Source: Heterorhizobium halophytocola
GTDB lineage: Bacteria; Pseudomonadota; Alphaproteobacteria; Rhizobiales; Rhizobiaceae
Assembly: GCF_017873095.1 (NCBI RefSeq)
Contig: NZ_JAGGJU010000001.1
Location: 186,001 to 250,000, forward strand
DNA: 64,000 bases
Reading direction: 5' to 3'
Positions 27,945 through 37,435 of the stretch are shown here, piece by piece; positions within the stretch are counted from its first letter, which is position 1; each line of letters begins with the position of its first letter. The position numbers and the translations under genes were made by a program. The notes beneath the pieces are model-generated. The model saw only the letters and a list, made by a program, of their open reading frames with translations, did no database searches and was not told where the DNA came from.

Positions 27945-28889
27945 ATGTGCAAGCAATGCGGCTACACCATCCACTCGGCACAGCACCATTTCGGCTGGGA
28001 CAATGCGCTCAGCCCCGCCGAACGCGTCACGCCCGGCTCGACCATCCGGTTCGAATGCCTCGACGCCTCGGGCGGCTATCTCACCGCGCACAGCACGCTG
28101 GACGACCTGATCGCGCTTGATTTTTCCAAGACCAACCCGGTCTCCGGTCCGATCTATATCGAGGGTGCCGAACCCGGCGATGCGATCAAGGTGACGCTGG
28201 AAAGCTTCAAGCCCTCCGGTTTCGGCTGGACCGCCAATATTCCCGGCTTCGGGCTTCTGGCCGACCAGTTCGAGGACCCCGCGCTGACGCTCTGGAGCTA
28301 TGACGCGACAGGGCTCACCCCTGCCCTGTTCGGCGACCATGCGCGCGTACCGCTGAAGCCGTTTACAGGCACGATCGGCCTGGCGCCCGCCGAACCCGGC
28401 CAGCACTCCGTCATCCCGCCGCGCCGCGTCGGCGGCAATCTCGACATCCGCGATCTCTCGGCCGGTGCCGAACTCTATCTGCCGGTGGAGGTTGCAGGCG
28501 CGCTGTTTTCGGTCGGCGACACCCATGCAGCCCAAGGCGACGGCGAGGTCTGCGGCACGGCGATCGAAAGTCCGATGGAGGTCGTGCTGACGCTCGATCT
28601 GGTCAAGAACGCCAATCTGAAAATGCCGCGCTTCACCACGCCCGGCCCCGTTACCAACCACCTCGACGCCAAGGGCTACGAGGTGACGACCGGTATCGGT
28701 CCGGATCTGATGGCGGGCGCGCGCGATGCCGTCTCCGGCATGATCGATCTTCTCTCGGCGCGCTACAAGTTGTCGCCGGTCGATGCCTACATGCTGGTCT
28801 CCACCTGCGGCGACCTCAGGATCAGCGAGATCGTCGACGCGCCGAACTGGGTGGTGTCCTTCTATTTTCCGCGTTGCGTCTTCGAATAA
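27945..28889 (+). CDS. Acetamidase/formamidase family protein
   Basis: A 314-residue FmdA/AmdA-family hydrolase that would release ammonia from a small amide. Visible signatures: TIHSAQHHFGWDNALSPAERV, IEGAEPGDAIKVTLE, the active-site region FSVGDTHAAQGDGEVCGTAIE and the C-terminal LVSTCGDLRISEIVD. Follows the M20 hydrolase in one operon. An M20 ureidase next to an amidase suggests stepwise removal of nitrogen from an imported amide or ureide (inference). Confidence 0.9.
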   Translation: MCKQCGYTIHSAQHHFGWDNALSPAERVTPGSTIRFECLDASGGYLTAHSTLDDLIALDFSKTNPVSGPIYIEGAEPGDAIKVTLESFKPSGFGWTANIPGFGLLADQFEDPALTLWSYDATGLTPALFGDHARVPLKPFTGTIGLAPAEPGQHSVIPPRRVGGNLDIRDLSAGAELYLPVEVAGALFSVGDTHAAQGDGEVCGTAIESPMEVVLTLDLVKNANLKMPRFTTPGPVTNHLDAKGYEVTTGIGPDLMAGARDAVSGMIDLLSARYKLSPVDAYMLVSTCGDLRISEIVDAPNWVVSFYFPRCVFE

Positions 28890-28908
28890 ACCTTCAAGTC
28901 CGCCGGCC

Positions 28909-28933
28909 GACCGCGGTCTTCAGGACTGCGGTC
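28909..28933. terminator. Hairpin at convergent gene ends
   Basis: A 10-bp stem with one G-U pair (GACCGCGGTC / GACTGCGGTC) and a TTCAG loop lies between two convergent stops and overlaps the 3' end of the M42 gene. No T-run; possible bidirectional termination. Confidence 0.4.
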
Positions 28934-30092
28934 CGAGTTCCTCGTTCTCGATATCCGGCGTCAGCGCCTGCTCGGCCTCCACCGTCTTCTGCCGGGTAAA
29001 GCCCTTGATGCCCTCGGCCGTTGCCTCGAAGTCGCGCTTGATCGTCACCGGGCTCGAGACATAGGCGGTCACCAGTTCGGAGAGCGAGCGCAGCGCATGC
29101 ATATGGATGCGCTCATAGCCATGCGAGGCGTCGACACCGAAGGTGATCAGCGCCGTGCGCACATCGGCGCCGGCCTCCAGCGCGCTTGCCGAATCCGACC
29201 GGTAATAGCGAAACACGTCCTTCTGGTAGCGGATATCGTTATCCCGGCAGAGTTCGACCAGCCGCTTCGTCAGGTGATAGTCGAACGGCCCGGTCTGGTC
29301 GGCCATGGCGATCGTCACGCCGAATTCGGAGGAATTCTGCCCCGGCGCCGACGTACCGTTGTCGATCGCCACCATCGAGGCGACGTTCGGCGTCAGGATC
29401 GAGGCCGCGCCGACCCCGACCTCTTCTGCGATGGTGAACAGGAAGTGGATGTCGACCGGCGTCACCGCATGTTCCTGCTGCAGCGCCTTGAGCGCTGTCA
29501 GGGCGACCGCGACGCCCGCCTTGTCGTCGAGATGGCGTGAGACGATGAATCCGTTATCGATGAATTCCGGCTGCGGGTCGATGGCGACGATATCGCCGAT
29601 ATCGATCTGCAGCCGTTCGAGATCAGCCGCGTCGCGAGCCATGGCATCGACCCTGAGTTCGACATAGTCCCAGCCGACCGGCAGCGTGTCGACCTCGTCG
29701 TTGAACGTATGGCCGGACGCCTTCAGCGGCAGGATGGTGCCACGATAGGCCCCCTTCTCGGCAAAGATCGTCGCCCGCGCCCCCTCGGCGAAACGGGCAG
29801 ACCAGTGACCGACCGGCACGAGGGCCAGACGGCCATTGTCCTTCAGCGCCTTGACCTGCGCCCCCAGGGTATCGAGATGGGTGACGATGGCGCGGGCTCC
29901 CTCCCGACGGGACCCCTGGCGCACCACGCGGATCGCCCCGCGCCGCGTCAGTTCCGCTTCGAGCCCCATCTTCTCGAGCTCGCGCGTGACGAAGCGGACA
30001 ACCGTGTCGGTATAGCCCGTCGGACTGGGGATCGAGAGCAGTTTGCCCAGGGTCTCCAGCAGGTAGTCGGTGTCGATCGGCAGGCGCGTCAT
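28920..30092 (-). CDS. M42-family peptidase of the NAGGN-associated type
   Basis: A 390-residue co-catalytic metallopeptidase. VTHLDTLGAQ supplies the first metal ligand, SRHLDDKAGVAVAL the bridging Asp, and FTIAEEVGVGA the catalytic Glu pair; a late GVDASHGYERIHM has the last His. The sequence style (SIPSPTGYT, IVTHLDTLGAQVKAL, GHTFNDEVDTLPVGWDYVE) matches the M42 hydrolase found with the synthesis genes for the osmolyte N-acetylglutaminylglutamine amide. Those partners (asparagine synthetase-like and GNAT/ATP-grasp proteins) are not in this window. It converges on the amidase gene. A near-perfect palindrome lies just upstream. Confidence 0.85.
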   Translation of the reverse strand: MTRLPIDTDYLLETLGKLLSIPSPTGYTDTVVRFVTRELEKMGLEAELTRRGAIRVVRQGSRREGARAIVTHLDTLGAQVKALKDNGRLALVPVGHWSARFAEGARATIFAEKGAYRGTILPLKASGHTFNDEVDTLPVGWDYVELRVDAMARDAADLERLQIDIGDIVAIDPQPEFIDNGFIVSRHLDDKAGVAVALTALKALQQEHAVTPVDIHFLFTIAEEVGVGAASILTPNVASMVAIDNGTSAPGQNSSEFGVTIAMADQTGPFDYHLTKRLVELCRDNDIRYQKDVFRYYRSDSASALEAGADVRTALITFGVDASHGYERIHMHALRSLSELVTAYVSSPVTIKRDFEATAEGIKGFTRQKTVEAEQALTPDIENEELGPQS

Positions 30093-30115
30093 GTCTCCCC
30101 CAGAAAAAAATTAGA

Positions 30116-30138
30116 AGTCCTTATACAGTGTAGGGACT
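30116..30138. promoter_or_regulatory. 23-bp near-perfect palindrome upstream of the M42 gene
   Basis: AGTCC at 30116-30120 and GGACT at 30134-30138 flank a symmetrical TTATACAGTGTAG core; two of eleven base pairs mismatch. It begins 24 bases upstream of the M42 start, where it could block transcription or translation. Likely regulator-binding site; the protein is unknown. Confidence 0.5.
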
Positions 30139-30313
30139 GAGCCTGCCGGTGAAAGGGGCAGACCGATATTTCTCGTTCGTCGTCCCCGACCGATTGCCGT
30201 TTTGCAACGCCATGGACGCCTGTCTCCGCCCGGTGCGCCGATCTCGGCAAAGGGGCAGGCGCAACAACCGAGCACTCACTTGCGGAAGCGAGTCCGCACG
30301 TCCGGAACATGCC

Positions 30314-32368
30314 TCAATGGCGCTCTTGCCGCTTCGGCCAGGTGAAGCGGAATGTCGTGCCGGCGCCTTCCTCCGAATGCACGCGGATCGTGCCGCCGAA
30401 GAGTTCGATGTGCTTCTTGACCACGGCGAGCCCCATGCCGCTGCCTTCCACCTGGTCGCGCGGCCGCAGGGTCTGGAACATCTTGAACACCGTCTCGTGA
30501 TAGGCGGGCGCAATGCCCGGCCCGTCGTCGCTGACGGTGAAGACGAAGAAGCTCGCGGTTTCCTCCGCGCCGATCGAGACCGTACCCTGTTGCTTGTCGT
30601 GATGCTTCACCGCATTGGAGACGAGGTTCAGGAAGATCTGCTGCAGCGGCATGCGGTGCAGTTGCAGGTGGTCGAAGGCCGGGGAAACTTCGATGCGAAA
30701 CGCCTCCGGCAGATTGAGCAGCGCGGTCACGTCGCGCATCAGCGTCTCGCCGCTGATCTTTTCGTGGTAGCGCTCGTCATCCAGCCGGTTGATCCGGGCA
30801 TAGTCGAGAAGATCGTCGAGCAGCCGCTCCATGCGCTGCACCCTGCCCCGCAGAAGGCCCATGTTTTCTGTAATCTCTTCCGTCAGGTCGTCGCCCAGAT
30901 CCTCCTCGATCCATTTGGAGGCATTGTCGATGACCCGCAGCGGCGCCTTCAGATCGTGGGCCGCGACATGGGCGAATTCCTCCAGTTCGCCATTGGAGCG
31001 GACCAACTTGTCGATCAGTTTCTCGCGCTCCGACAGCAACCGGTTGAAGGCACGCGAGAGTTCACCGATCTCGTCGTTCTCTCCCTCCGGCAGTTCGAGC
31101 CTCCCGCTCGCCCCATCCGCACCGCGGATCGTCTCGGTCATCTGCGCCAGGCGGCGGGTCAGTAGCGTGCCGAAGGCGAAGGCGGCCAGGAGCGAGATGG
31201 CGACAAGGACCGTGCCAATCACCACCGTCTCGCGCAGGCCGACATAGGCCGGCGCCAGAAGCGCGGCCAGGGGCACGCGGATCGCCGTGCCGATCTCGTG
31301 CGCCGTTTCGGACGGCGAAATACCGAGCCTGACGAAATAGTAGAGGTCGTCGTCGGTGTGATATTCCTGTTCGGCCTGCTCGCCCGGCCCGAAATAGTTC
31401 TGGAAGACCGGCGGCGGGCGGCTGTAGTTCTCGTGGAATTCGAGCGGCTCGAGCCCCGCGCCGGGCTTCCGCCGCATATAGTCGCCGGCCGAATTGATCA
31501 CCGTCACCTCGCGGTTCGACGGTACCTGATCGAAAGTCTCCTCCAGCAGCGAGGCATAGTCGGCATTGATGACGATAAGACCGAATTCCCGTCCCTGCTC
31601 ATCGTAGACCGCAAGGGCAACTCTAATGGTCGGGACCTTCGGCAGCACGATCTGGCCCTGCTCGCGATTATAGGTCACATCGGAGTAATAGACCCGGCCC
31701 GGCGGCAGCGCCACGGCAGCGGAGAAATAAGGTTCGCCAGCCTTGCGTTGATAGTCGTCCCGCGAAACGACCTCGATGCCCTTTGCGGTCTTGTTGACCC
31801 GCACCAGTTCCCGCCCACCATCGGCCAGACCAATATAGCGCGCTTGCGTATAGGCGGGCCGCAGTTCCAGCAGGCCGGTGAAGATCGTTTCCAGCCGCTG
31901 GCGCCATTGCTGCTCCGTCGAGCCGGAGTCCCGGTCCACGCCGCCGAAACGGCTTGCCCGGATCATGCCGGGGACCGGCGGCGTATGGGCCAGCAGCCGC
32001 ACATCGGCCTGCAGGCCCTCATAGGCGGCGGTGAATTTCAGCGCGACGAGCCGGGTCTCGCCCGCCAGCGCCTCGATCGCGCTTTCGACGATCACCTGGC
32101 GCAGGCGCAGATAACCGGCAGCCCCGATGGTGACGGTGCCGAACAATGTCACAAGGCAGATCAGCAGCAGCAGCTTGACGCGCAACGTGCGCGGCTCGAG
32201 CCCGACTAGCACGGTCTTCAATCGGTCGAGGCCGCTCTTTTGTCGCCGCGGAACACCGGTGATTTTCCCCCTTGAAACCGACACGGTTTCTCCCCTCCTC
32301 GGTCCCCCGACCATTACCCTTTGCCGCCAGACACTGGCCGCATCAGATAACACAAAGCGTCGCTTCAC
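30314..32368 (-). CDS. Membrane sensor histidine kinase with periplasmic cache-like sensor
   Basis: About 684 residues. A first membrane helix (about 64-88, LLLLICLVTLFGTVTIGAAG) precedes a large periplasmic sensor region of roughly 290 residues, a second helix (around VVIGTVLVAISLLAAFAFGT), a HAMP domain, then a HisKA domain with phospho-acceptor AHVAAHDLKAPLRVID and a HATPase domain with NLVSNAVKHHD, DDGPGI and GSGMGLAVVKKH. Phytochrome-like HisKA type. No response regulator lies adjacent, so the partner is elsewhere. The N-terminal 50 residues are poorly supported; GTG or ATG codons inside them are alternative starts. Confidence 0.85.
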   Translation of the reverse strand: MKRRFVLSDAASVWRQRVMVGGPRRGETVSVSRGKITGVPRRQKSGLDRLKTVLVGLEPRTLRVKLLLLICLVTLFGTVTIGAAGYLRLRQVIVESAIEALAGETRLVALKFTAAYEGLQADVRLLAHTPPVPGMIRASRFGGVDRDSGSTEQQWRQRLETIFTGLLELRPAYTQARYIGLADGGRELVRVNKTAKGIEVVSRDDYQRKAGEPYFSAAVALPPGRVYYSDVTYNREQGQIVLPKVPTIRVALAVYDEQGREFGLIVINADYASLLEETFDQVPSNREVTVINSAGDYMRRKPGAGLEPLEFHENYSRPPPVFQNYFGPGEQAEQEYHTDDDLYYFVRLGISPSETAHEIGTAIRVPLAALLAPAYVGLRETVVIGTVLVAISLLAAFAFGTLLTRRLAQMTETIRGADGASGRLELPEGENDEIGELSRAFNRLLSEREKLIDKLVRSNGELEEFAHVAAHDLKAPLRVIDNASKWIEEDLGDDLTEEITENMGLLRGRVQRMERLLDDLLDYARINRLDDERYHEKISGETLMRDVTALLNLPEAFRIEVSPAFDHLQLHRMPLQQIFLNLVSNAVKHHDKQQGTVSIGAEETASFFVFTVSDDGPGIAPAYHETVFKMFQTLRPRDQVEGSGMGLAVVKKHIELFGGTIRVHSEEGAGTTFRFTWPKRQERH

Positions 32369-32868
32369 AACTCCTCATATACAGTGACCTGCCGCAAGCG
32401 CTCGACGCGGGCGCCTCCAAGCATCGGCGCCAAGGATCGGCGTGAAGGCGAAGGAGATGCTCCAAAGCATATGCATCCGCGATAGCGAATATAGACGCAA
32501 TACGATGCTTCAACACGCGGGTTCGGCGCATCGAACATTCTCATATGCTCGGAAAGCCAAGCAATTATATTTCAAGATTGTGCATCATAATTTCGTTATT
32601 GAACAATTTAGGCTCTCCTTCCGCGATTGGGCATAATTTAGGCAGGCGCCATCTTTCACCGCGCAGTTTTCCCCGATAAGAGGGGGGCGCCCGAGCGCTG
32701 GGTTGGCATTCGAGAAGGATCCGACCTCGCCGCTCGAGCCATGAAGGGGTATTTGACGCGCGGACGAAAAAGGGAGCAGCCGCCCCTGATAAAAAGAGCC
32801 GTCGTCATTTCGATCGACAACAACCGGCTGGCACGTGTCTACGGACGTCCATGCCATGGGAGACAAGA
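32369..32868. other. 500-base intergenic region upstream of dipeptide importer operon
   Basis: AT-rich centre (about 32460-32645) in otherwise GC-rich DNA. It contains two copies of AATTTAGGC (32605-32613 and 32635-32643) exactly 30 bases apart, near three helical turns. It must hold the promoter of the dipeptide operon and that of the divergent kinase. Short frames on both strands lack ribosome sites and family features. Confidence 0.5.
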
Positions 32869-34467
32869 ATGAAAACGAAACTCGCCTTTGCTGCAGCTGC
32901 CCTGCTCGCGGCATCGTTCCTTTCCAGCGCCGCCAGCGCAAAGACCTTCGTCTATTGCTCGGAAGGTTCGCCGGAAGGCTTCGACCCGGGCCTCTACACC
33001 GCCGGCACGACCTTCGATGCCGCAGCCCACACCGTTTACAACGGCCTGCTCGAATTCGAGCCGGGCACGACCAACCCGGTTCCGGGCCTGGCCGAGAGCT
33101 GGGACATTTCCGAGGACGGCACCGTCTACACCTTCCACCTGCGCAAGGGCGTGAAGTTCCAGACGACCGAGTATTTCACGCCCTCGCGTGACCTCACCGC
33201 CGACGACGTTGTCTTCTCGATCGATCGCCAGATCAACAAGGACAACAAGTGGAACCAGTATGTTGCCGGCGCCTCCTGGGAATATGCCGAAGGCATGGGT
33301 TTCCCCGGCCTGATCAAGTCGATCGAAAAGGTCGATGATCTTACCGTCAAGGTGACGCTGAACCGTCCGGAAGCACCCTTCCTCGCCGACCTGGCAATGC
33401 CCTTCTCCTACATCCTGTCGAAGGAATATGCCGACAAGCTCGAAGCTGACGGCAAGATGGAGCAGATGAACCAGCAGCCGCTCGGCACCGGTCCGTTTGC
33501 CTTCGTCGCCTACCAGCAGGATGCCGTCATCCGCTACAAGGCCAACCCGGACTACTGGGACGGGGCGCCGAAGATCGACGATCTGGTCTTCGCCATCACC
33601 ACGGATGCCGCCGTTCGCTACCAGAAGCTGAAGGCCGGCGAATGCCAGCTGATGCCGTATCCGAACGCTGCCGACGTCGAATCGATGAAGGCCGATCCGA
33701 ACCTGAAGGTTCTGGAGCAGGAAGGCCTGAACGTCGCCTACATGGCCTACAACACCACCCAGGCGCCGTTCGACAAGCCGGAAGTGCGCAAGGCGCTCAA
33801 CATGGCGATCAACAAGGACGCCATCGTCGACGCCGTGTTCCAGGGCATGGCCAAGCCCGCCACCAACCCGATCCCGCCGACCATGTGGTCCTACAACAAG
33901 GACATCAAGGACGACGCCTACAACCTCGACGAAGCCAAGAAGATGCTGGCCGATGCCGGCGTCAAGGATCTGTCGATGAAGATCTGGGCCATGCCCGTTT
34001 CGCGTCCCTACATGCTGAACGCCCGCCGTGCGGCCGAAATCATGCAGGACGACTTCGCCAAGATCGGCGTCAAGGTCGAGATCGTATCCTACGAGTGGGC
34101 TGAATATCTGCAGCGCTCGAAGGAGAAGGATCGCGACGGTGCGGCCATGCTCGGCTGGACCGGCGACAATGGCGACCCGGACAACTTCCTCGACACCCTG
34201 CTCGGCTGCGATGCCGTCGGCGGCAACAACCGTGCGCAGTGGTGCAACGAAGACTTCGACAAGCTGGTGAAGAAGGCCAAGGCGACCTCCGACAAGGCGG
34301 AACGCACCAAGCTCTACGAGCAGGCGCAGGTCATCTTCAAGGAACAGGCACCCTGGGCCACCATCGACCACTCGCTGTCGATCGTTCCGATGCGCAAGGA
34401 AGTCACCGGCTTCACCCAGAGCCCGCTCGGCGACTTCAAGTTCGACAAGGTCGACATCTCCGAGTGA
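32869..34467 (+). CDS. Dipeptide ABC transporter substrate-binding protein (DppA type)
   Basis: A 532-residue family 5 binding protein with signal peptide (MKTKLAFAAAALLAASFLSS, cleavage near ASA). The signature FVYCSEGSPEGFDPGLYTAG, LAESWDISEDGTVYTFHLRK and RKALNMAINKDAIVDAVFQG match DppA, which binds dipeptides (and in some species heme or 5-aminolevulinate). The ATG at 32869 is chosen because it opens the signal peptide; an upstream ATG at 32851 adds six residues. A strong hairpin follows the stop and separates it from dppB, which usually lets the binding protein be made in excess. Confidence 0.95.
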   Translation: MKTKLAFAAAALLAASFLSSAASAKTFVYCSEGSPEGFDPGLYTAGTTFDAAAHTVYNGLLEFEPGTTNPVPGLAESWDISEDGTVYTFHLRKGVKFQTTEYFTPSRDLTADDVVFSIDRQINKDNKWNQYVAGASWEYAEGMGFPGLIKSIEKVDDLTVKVTLNRPEAPFLADLAMPFSYILSKEYADKLEADGKMEQMNQQPLGTGPFAFVAYQQDAVIRYKANPDYWDGAPKIDDLVFAITTDAAVRYQKLKAGECQLMPYPNAADVESMKADPNLKVLEQEGLNVAYMAYNTTQAPFDKPEVRKALNMAINKDAIVDAVFQGMAKPATNPIPPTMWSYNKDIKDDAYNLDEAKKMLADAGVKDLSMKIWAMPVSRPYMLNARRAAEIMQDDFAKIGVKVEIVSYEWAEYLQRSKEKDRDGAAMLGWTGDNGDPDNFLDTLLGCDAVGGNNRAQWCNEDFDKLVKKAKATSDKAERTKLYEQAQVIFKEQAPWATIDHSLSIVPMRKEVTGFTQSPLGDFKFDKVDISE

Positions 34468-34489
34468 TCAAGGCTTTTTAGCTTGACAG

Positions 34490-34521
34490 AGGGCCGCGGG
34501 ATTTGCCAATTCCGCGGCCTT
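34490..34521 (+). terminator. Intercistronic hairpin after the DppA-type gene
   Basis: Eleven-pair stem (34490-34500 with 34511-34521, core GGCCGCGG/CCGCGGCC) around a 10-base loop. It stands between the binding-protein gene and the permease gene with no T-run, so it more likely protects the upstream mRNA or attenuates read-through than ends it fully. Confidence 0.6.
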
Positions 34522-34637
34522 CGCACAAAGACCAGGGCACACAAGAAGACATGGCCCGGTCATGAGATGGCGTTCCTGACGATGAGACATCGTCGAACAG
34601 CCAGACATCCAAGAAGAAGATAAAGCAGGTCCACCTT

Positions 34638-35642
<1,005 letters not shown>

Positions 35643-35663
35643 AAGAAGAAGGATAAAATCCCC

Positions 35664-36584
35664 ATGGCAGATCTGTCACAAATCGACAACGAGGTCGCTC
35701 CGACCACATCGGCCGCCATGCGCCGGCAGATGCTCAAGGAATTCTGGTTCTATTTTTCCGAGAACCGTGGCGCCGTCCTCGGACTGGTGATCTTTCTGGC
35801 GCTGATCTTCATCGCCGTCTTCGCCCATTTCGTCGCCCCGCATTCGCCCTTCGAGCAGTACCGCGATTCCATCCTGATGCCGCCGGCCTGGTCCGAGGGC
35901 GGCAAGGCGACCTTCCTGCTCGGCACCGATGCCGTCGGCCGCGACATCCTTTCGCGCCTGATCTTCGGCGCGCAATATTCGCTGTTCATCGGCGTCTTCG
36001 TCACCACCATCGCGCTGTCGACCGGCATCATCGTCGGCCTGATCGCCGGCTATTATCGCGGCTGGGTGGACACCATCATCATGCGGCTGATGGACATCGT
36101 GCTGGCCTTTCCCTCGCTGCTTCTGGCCCTCGTGCTGGTGGCGATCCTGGGCCCCGGCCTCACCAATGGCATGATCGCCATCGCGCTCGTCATGCAGCCG
36201 CATTTCGTCCGCCTCACCCGTGCGGCCGTGATGTCGGAAAAGAACCGTGACTACGTGACGGCCTCCAGGCTTGCCGGTGCCGGTCCGCTGCGTCTGATGT
36301 TCCGCACGATCCTGCCCAACTGTACCGCGCCGCTGATCGTCCAGGCGACGCTCTCCTTCTCCAACGCCATCCTCGACGCGGCGGCGCTGGGCTTTCTCGG
36401 CATGGGCGCCCAGCCGCCGGCACCGGAATGGGGCACGATGCTCGCCGAAGCGCGCGAATTCATCCTGCGCGCCTGGTGGGTGATCACCTTCCCGGGTCTC
36501 GCGATCCTGATCACCGTTCTTGCCATCAACCTGATGGGCGACGGCCTGCGCGATGCGCTCGATCCCAAGATGAAGAGGTCCTGA
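35664..36584 (+). CDS. Dipeptide ABC transporter permease (DppC type)
   Basis: A 306-residue permease with N-terminal OppC-type segment (MLKEFWFYFSENRGAVLGLV), [19 protein letters not shown], and coupling loop YVTASRLAGAGPLRLMFRTILP. Ends NLMGDGLRDALDPKMKRS, the usual DppC terminus. The ATPase gene starts two bases after its stop. Confidence 0.95.
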   Translation: MADLSQIDNEVAPTTSAAMRRQMLKEFWFYFSENRGAVLGLVIFLALIFIAVFAHFVAPHSPFEQYRDSILMPPAWSEGGKATFLLGTDAVGRDILSRLIFGAQYSLFIGVFVTTIALSTGIIVGLIAGYYRGWVDTIIMRLMDIVLAFPSLLLALVLVAILGPGLTNGMIAIALVMQPHFVRLTRAAVMSEKNRDYVTASRLAGAGPLRLMFRTILPNCTAPLIVQATLSFSNAILDAAALGFLGMGAQPPAPEWGTMLAEAREFILRAWWVITFPGLAILITVLAINLMGDGLRDALDPKMKRS

Positions 36585-36586
36585 TC

Positions 36587-37435
36587 ATGGCGCTGCTTGA
36601 AATCGAAAACCTGACGGTCGAATTCGAGACCGCCACCGGCTGGTTCAAGGCCGTCGACGGCGTATCGCTGTCGGTCGAGCCCCGCGAAGTGCTGGCGATC
36701 GTCGGCGAAAGCGGCTCGGGCAAATCCGTCTCGATGCTGGCCGTCATGGGCCTGCTGCCGGATACGGCGAAGATCACCGCCGACACGATGCTGTTCCAGG
36801 GCACCGACATCCAGCAGATGTCGGCCGCCGAACGGCGCAAGCTGATCGGCAAGGACATGGCGATGATCTTCCAGGAGCCGGTCGCCAGCCTTAACCCGTG
36901 CTTCACCGTCGGCTTCCAGATCGAGGAAGTGCTGCGCATCCACATGGGCCTTGGCCGCAAGGAGCGCCGCCAGCGCGCCATCGAGCTGTTCGAACTGGTC
37001 GGCCTGCCCGATCCGGCAGAGCGCCTCGGCCATTTCCCGCACCAGATGTCGGGTGGCCAGTGTCAGCGCGTGATGATCGCGATTGCCATCGCCTGCGATC
37101 CAAAGCTGCTGATCGCCGACGAGCCGACGACCGCCCTCGACGTGACGATCCAGAAGCAGATCCTCGATCTGCTGATGACGCTGCAGGCCGAGACCGGCAT
37201 GGGGCTGATCATGATCACCCACGACATGGGCGTGGTGGCGGAAACCGCCGACCGCGTCATCGTCCAGTACAAGGGCCGCAAGATGGAAGAGGCCGACGTG
37301 CTGTCGCTGTTCGAAGCCCCGAAGAACGCCTACACCAAGGCGCTTCTCTCGGCACTGCCGGAAAACGCGACCGGAAACCGTCTGAGCACGGTGTCCGACT
37401 TCATGGCCCAGGAAAGCGCCGGAGGCGTTCAATGA
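36587..37435 (+). CDS. Dipeptide ABC transporter ATP-binding protein (DppD type)
   Basis: A 282-residue ATPase: Walker A GESGSGKS near residue 42, Q-loop [10 protein letters not shown], signature [15 protein letters not shown], Walker [13 protein letters not shown] and H-loop ITHDMG. It is shorter than most DppD proteins (about 320-330) because it ends soon after [13 protein letters not shown] and lacks the Cys-containing C-terminal extension. Its stop overlaps the next start (ATGA). Confidence 0.93.
   Translation: MALLEIENLTVEFETATGWFKAVDGVSLSVEPREVLAIVGESGSGKSVSMLAVMGLLPDTAKITADTMLFQGTDIQQMSAAERRKLIGKDMAMIFQEPVASLNPCFTVGFQIEEVLRIHMGLGRKERRQRAIELFELVGLPDPAERLGHFPHQMSGGQCQRVMIAIAIACDPKLLIADEPTTALDVTIQKQILDLLMTLQAETGMGLIMITHDMGVVAETADRVIVQYKGRKMEEADVLSLFEAPKNAYTKALLSALPENATGNRLSTVSDFMAQESAGGVQ

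Noticed and set aside
30121..32390. Shared TATACAGTG at about 30122 and 32378 as a common operator
   Set aside because: A single 9-base match is expected by chance in a window of this size and the second copy is not palindromic.
32839..34371. 510-codon minus-strand frame across the DppA-type gene
   Set aside because: Antisense shadow without a ribosome site or family features.
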